A stretch of 7,714 bases of DNA, taken from positions 1-7,714 of the forward strand of contig JAWWBT010000110.1 in the NCBI GenBank assembly GCA_033720815.1, given 5' to 3'. A model generated the notes under the pieces. The model ran no database searches. It was not told the origin of the DNA and worked only from the letters and a program-made list of their open reading frames with translations. The position numbers were made by a program, and so were the translations under genes. Shown here piece after piece: positions 5,239 through 7,714 of this stretch. The stretch is from JAWWBS01 sp033720815. Lineage in GTDB: Bacteria; Pseudomonadota; Gammaproteobacteria; Natronospirales; JAJUFS01. The first letter of the stretch is position 1; each line of letters opens with the position of its first letter.

Positions 5239-5921
5239 GACGCGGCGGCGATTTCCTCGCGCATCTTCGAAATCACGGCGGCGTAGTCATCCGCGCCATA
5301 GATGGCAGAACCCGCGACGAACGTGTCGGCGCCGGCTGCCGCGATTTCGCGGATATTGTCGGCCTTCACGCCACCATCGATTTCCAGACGGATGTCGTAG
5401 CCCGACTGGTCAATCAGCTGGCGCGCGGTCTTCAGCTTGTTCAGGGATTCCGGGATGAATTTCTGGCCGCCGAAACCGGGGTTCACCGACATGATCAGCA
5501 CCATGTCGATCTTGTCCATCACGTGGTGCATCAGCGACAGCGGCGTGGCCGGGTTGAACACGATGCCGGCCTTGCAGCCCTGCTCGCGAATCAGGCCCAG
5601 GGTGCGATCGAGATGCTCGGTCGCTTCCGGGTGCACGGAAATGTACGTCGCGCCCGCCTTGGCGAAATCCGGGATGATGCGATCCACCGGCTTCACCATC
5701 AGGTGCACGTCGATCGGTGCTTCAATGCCGTAGTTGCGCAGTGCCTGGCACACATTAGGGCCGATGGTCAGGTTCGGCACGTAATGGTTGTCCATCACGT
5801 CAAAATGCACGATATCGGCGCCGGCCTTCAGCACGGCATCGACCTCTTCACCCAGGCGGGCGAAATCGGCACTGAGGATGGACGGGGCAATCATTGCCTT
5901 CTTCGGCGAGGGCTTCTGCAT
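5235..5921 (-). CDS. rpe: Ribulose-phosphate 3-epimerase
   Basis: This 228-residue TIM-barrel enzyme interconverts ribulose-5-phosphate and xylulose-5-phosphate in the pentose phosphate pathway. The N-terminus has IAPSILSADFARLGEE from residue 11; metal-binding residues are visible as His39 and Asp41 (HFDVMD), His73 (DVHLMV) and Asp182 (EIDGGV). The phosphate-binding NPGFGGQ is at 147-153 and GSAIYG near the end. The first ATG has AGGA nine bases upstream; the alternative ATG at residue 10 has its purine run too close. Compared with E. coli Rpe the N-terminus is a few residues longer. It heads the run: gph starts on its stop codon (GTGA). A 76-base gap with a 9-bp inverted repeat separates it from the small membrane gene upstream. 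Confidence 0.97.
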   Translation of the reverse strand: MQKPSPKKAMIAPSILSADFARLGEEVDAVLKAGADIVHFDVMDNHYVPNLTIGPNVCQALRNYGIEAPIDVHLMVKPVDRIIPDFAKAGATYISVHPEATEHLDRTLGLIREQGCKAGIVFNPATPLSLMHHVMDKIDMVLIMSVNPGFGGQKFIPESLNKLKTARQLIDQSGYDIRLEIDGGVKADNIREIAAAGADTFVAGSAIYGADDYAAVISKMREEIAAAS

Positions 5922-5931
5922 GGCGGTCGGT

Positions 5932-5993
5932 CCTGCGTGTGTCAGCGAAGGGCGTACTTTACCGCATCAGCAACAGTCACCGCGACACGCAGG
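5932..5993. repeat. 9-bp inverted repeat in the rpe leader region
   Basis: CCTGCGTGT (5932-5940) and ACACGCAGG (5985-5993) are perfect inverted repeats, 44 bases apart, in the 76-base gap between rpe and the upstream small gene. The rpe-proximal arm overlaps the AGGA that serves as ribosome site (minus-strand ACACGCAGGA), so pairing in RNA could mask translation initiation. A TAAAGT sequence lies between the arms but has no matching -35 at a sensible distance. Confidence 0.4.
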
Positions 5994-5997
5994 CCGG

Positions 5998-6174
5998 TCA
6001 TTTCCTCGGTAGCAGGCGACCGATCCCCATGCCGAGCAGCAGGAAGCCGGCTGCCAGCCCCGTCACGAGCAGGATGTGCCGTGTGCCCAGTGTCGAGTTG
6101 TACAAACCTGCCATTGCCATCCCGGCGAGGAACAGGCCCGCCAGGAGGAATATCAAAGCGGTCATGTTCTTCAT
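5998..6174 (-). CDS. Small two-helix membrane protein (58 aa), function unknown
   Basis: The frame MKNMTALIFLLAGLFLAGMA... codes for 58 residues ending in RLLPRK and a TGA stop. It has two hydrophobic segments, roughly residues 5-24 and 34-51, joined by a polar turn with Asn-Ser-Thr and Gly-Thr-Arg-His. It ends in a basic tail, so both ends are probably cytoplasmic. AGGGAG lies eight bases before the ATG, a good ribosome site. The composition (Leu, Gly, Ala, Met) is what a real small membrane protein would show. It points the same way as rpe with a 76-base gap, so cotranscription is possible, and it is divergent from the beta-propeller gene with 84 bases between starts. I do not recognise a family. 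Confidence 0.65.
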   Translation of the reverse strand: MKNMTALIFLLAGLFLAGMAMAGLYNSTLGTRHILLVTGLAAGFLLLGMGIGRLLPRK

Positions 6175-6258
6175 CGTTGCATCTCCCTAAAAGTTTCCTG
6201 AAGCTTGGCAGTCCGGATTCATTACCCGACCGAAGACCCGAATCGACGGAGCCCGACC

Positions 6259-7380
6259 ATGTGGAAGAAACTGCTGCTCGCCATCGTCATGCTGTTGCTT
6301 GTCGTCGTTGCGACAGTGTATTTCCGCTACGGCGGCGGTGAAGCGTACCCGGACGTGACGACGACCCCATTGTTGCCGGAATCGGCACTCGAAGTTGCCG
6401 TCCAGTATCCCGAACCGATCGGCAACGTTGCCGTCGCCGAGGATGGCCGCATCTTCTTTACCGCCCACCCGGAAGCGCGCCCGGTCGGCCCGCACCTGCT
6501 GGTTTTCGATAAGGGTAGCAGCACGGCATTCCCGGACCGTGAATCGCAGTCACTTTTCGAAACGCCGCTGGGTGTCGCTATCGATCGACAGCAACGCCTG
6601 TGGGTCATCGATTTCGGTACGCACGGCTTTGGCAACCCGACGCTGTTTGCCTTCGATATCGACAGCGGGAAAAAGCTCATTGAACACGAGTTCAAGAGTG
6701 ACGTCGCGCCGCTCGGCTCGATGCTCCAGGACCTGCAGGTCAGCCCCGACGGCAAGTGGGTGTACATCGCGGACGTGAGTTTCTGGCGCAAGTCCCCAGG
6801 CCTCGTTGTCTATGACGTCGAGAATGATGCGGCGTGGCGCATGCTCGACGACCACCCTTCCGTGCAGGCACAGGACTGGATCATCGAAACACCGGAGAAG
6901 AAGATGGAATTCTTCGGCGGGCTCGCCGCGCTGAAACCCGGCGTGGATGGCATCGCGCTGTCTCGTGACGGCGAATGGCTCTACTACGGTGCGATGACCC
7001 ACGACACGCTATATCGCGTACCGTCCAGCCTGCTACGCGACGGGGCACAGCGCCACGTGATCGAAAATGCCATTGAAAACCTTGGTCCCAAGCCGCTCAA
7101 CGATGGAATGAGTACCGATGACATCGGCAGCGTGTACATCACCGACGTCGAACACGGCGGCGTGATGGTCCACCAGCCGGACGGCAAGCTGCTCACGCTG
7201 GTGAAATCCGATGACATCCGCTGGGCCGATGCATTGAGTTTCGGCCCCGATGGCTGGCTGTACATCGCGGATTCCGCCATTCCACAGATGATGCTGCGGC
7301 CCCGAGATGAAATTCGTGAAGCAGCGCCGTACACCATCTGGAAACTGAAGCTGCCGGTGAACCCGCCAGCGGGGCAATAA
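6259..7380 (+). CDS. Membrane-anchored beta-propeller protein, yellow/major royal jelly-like
   Basis: This 373-residue protein begins MWKKLLLAIVMLLLVVVATV, a single N-terminal membrane segment or uncleaved signal, followed by a periplasmic domain. Propeller-type repeats recur: NVAVAEDGRIFFT (56-68), GVAIDRQQRLWVID (105-118), DLQVSPDGKWVYIAD (158-172), GIALSRDGEWLYYG (231-244) and DALSFGPDGWLYIADS (324-339). The GVDGIALS...LYYGAM...LYRVPSSLL order is typical of bacterial relatives of the yellow/major royal jelly family; an SMP-30/gluconolactonase-like lactonase is the alternative. Substrate is unknown. The ATG at 6259 is preceded by GGAG at seven bases and gives a clean signal; the TTG at 6205 would add 18 polar residues and has no better site. 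Three bases after the stop begins a strong terminator, so it is probably a single-gene transcript. Confidence 0.85.
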   Translation: MWKKLLLAIVMLLLVVVATVYFRYGGGEAYPDVTTTPLLPESALEVAVQYPEPIGNVAVAEDGRIFFTAHPEARPVGPHLLVFDKGSSTAFPDRESQSLFETPLGVAIDRQQRLWVIDFGTHGFGNPTLFAFDIDSGKKLIEHEFKSDVAPLGSMLQDLQVSPDGKWVYIADVSFWRKSPGLVVYDVENDAAWRMLDDHPSVQAQDWIIETPEKKMEFFGGLAALKPGVDGIALSRDGEWLYYGAMTHDTLYRVPSSLLRDGAQRHVIENAIENLGPKPLNDGMSTDDIGSVYITDVEHGGVMVHQPDGKLLTLVKSDDIRWADALSFGPDGWLYIADSAIPQMMLRPRDEIREAAPYTIWKLKLPVNPPAGQ

Positions 7381-7382
7381 GA

Positions 7383-7404
7383 AAGCCCCGCGTCGGCGGG
7401 GCTT
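7383..7404. terminator. Bidirectional intrinsic terminator
   Basis: AAGCCCCGC (7383-7391) pairs with GCGGGGCTT (7396-7404): a 9-bp GC-rich stem with a GTCG loop. The plus-strand tail is CTCTTCACTTT; the minus-strand tail is TCTTATT, so the stem end plus tail reads TTTCTTATT. It lies between the convergent beta-propeller and hydrolase genes and can end both transcripts. Confidence 0.9.
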
Positions 7405-7420
7405 CTCTTCACTTTGGCAT

Positions 7421-7714
7421 TCAGGTTTCCTGGCGGGCAAACATCGCGACGCGACCGGCAATTTCTTCGAATGAATCTTCCATCAGGAAATGCTTGCCAC
7501 GCACTGCATGCCAGTGCGGAAGGCGCAAGGCATCACAAATCGGTCCTGCATACTTCTCCGGCTTCAGTGCCGGGTCATCAACACCCCAGATGACCTGCGC
7601 GGGGAAATTCCTGTTCTTCAGCATGGCGACCGTGCGTTCCTCGAAATCCTCGGTCAGCTCGTAACCGCGCATGATGCGCAGGAACGCTCGGCCACCATCA
7701 CCGCGGAACAGCAG
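7421..7714 (-). CDS. Alpha/beta hydrolase, C-terminal part (cut by window edge)
   Basis: The last 97 residues of a larger protein are present; the reading frame stays open to the window end, so the true start lies outside. The segment FPAQVIWGVDDPAL (residues 37-50 of the visible part) is the typical strand carrying the acidic member of the catalytic triad. RGKHFLMEDSFEEIA carries the catalytic histidine (His75), followed by the last helix. This layout is typical of alpha/beta-fold hydrolases such as haloalkane dehalogenase-like enzymes and esterases; the nucleophile elbow is not in the window, so the reaction cannot be assigned. It converges on the beta-propeller gene and shares the terminator with it. 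Confidence 0.85.
   Translation of the reverse strand: MLFRGDGGRAFLRIMRGYELTEDFEERTVAMLKNRNFPAQVIWGVDDPALKPEKYAGPICDALRLPHWHAVRGKHFLMEDSFEEIAGRVAMFARQET

Noticed and set aside
5922..5997. Promoter for rpe based on TAAAGT
   Set aside because: Only four of six bases match the -10 consensus and no -35 lies at a workable distance.
6205..6258. TTG start giving an 18-residue longer beta-propeller protein
   Set aside because: The ATG at 6259 has GGAG at good spacing and directly begins a classic membrane anchor; the extension is polar and would precede the signal.

Overview
The window (about 60% G+C by eye) looks like a gammaproteobacterial chromosome. The main reason is the contiguous minus-strand block rpe-gph-trpE-trpG-trpD-trpC, an order I know from Pseudomonas-like and Xanthomonadales-like relatives. 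The repeat-rich intergenic DNA after trpC also reminds me of the Xanthomonadales, but that is an impression, not a demonstrated match.

Layout. Positions 1-505 hold no convincing gene. They are packed with inverted repeats: two copies of a ~105-bp structured element facing each other (22-126 on plus, 267-368 on minus), a hairpin between them (172-245), two palindromes (386-397, 414-449), a GC-rich hairpin (449-475) and a probable short terminator for trpC (485-501). Positions 506-5921 (minus strand, read right to left) carry rpe, gph, a 15-codon leader peptide, trpE, trpG, trpD and trpC. Positions 5998-6174 (minus) encode an unlisted 58-residue two-helix membrane protein. Positions 6259-7380 (plus) encode a membrane-anchored beta-propeller protein resembling the yellow/major royal jelly family. 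It is followed by a strong bidirectional terminator, and then by the C-terminal end of an alpha/beta hydrolase (minus) that runs off the window.

How the genes work together. trpE/trpG make anthranilate, trpD attaches it to PRPP, and trpC forms indole-3-glycerol phosphate; trpA, trpB and trpF are not here. rpe (ribulose-phosphate epimerase) and gph (phosphoglycolate phosphatase) are pentose/2-phosphoglycolate enzymes, and their link to PRPP-consuming Trp synthesis is probably mainly one of shared transcription. Nearly every junction is a 4-base stop/start overlap (GTGA or ATGA).

The most notable regulatory find is in the gph-trpE gap. A leader peptide MMTRFEQHGGHSWRW starts on the gph stop codon (ATGA) and ends Trp-Arg-Trp-stop. 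It is followed by mutually exclusive RNA stems, which is the architecture of tryptophan attenuation, but with no clear U-tract terminator. A TTGACA/TATAAT pair inside gph (20-bp spacing) may be an internal trp promoter. The second notable find is the pair of inverted elements after trpC, whose stems differ in sequence but keep pairing by compensatory changes.
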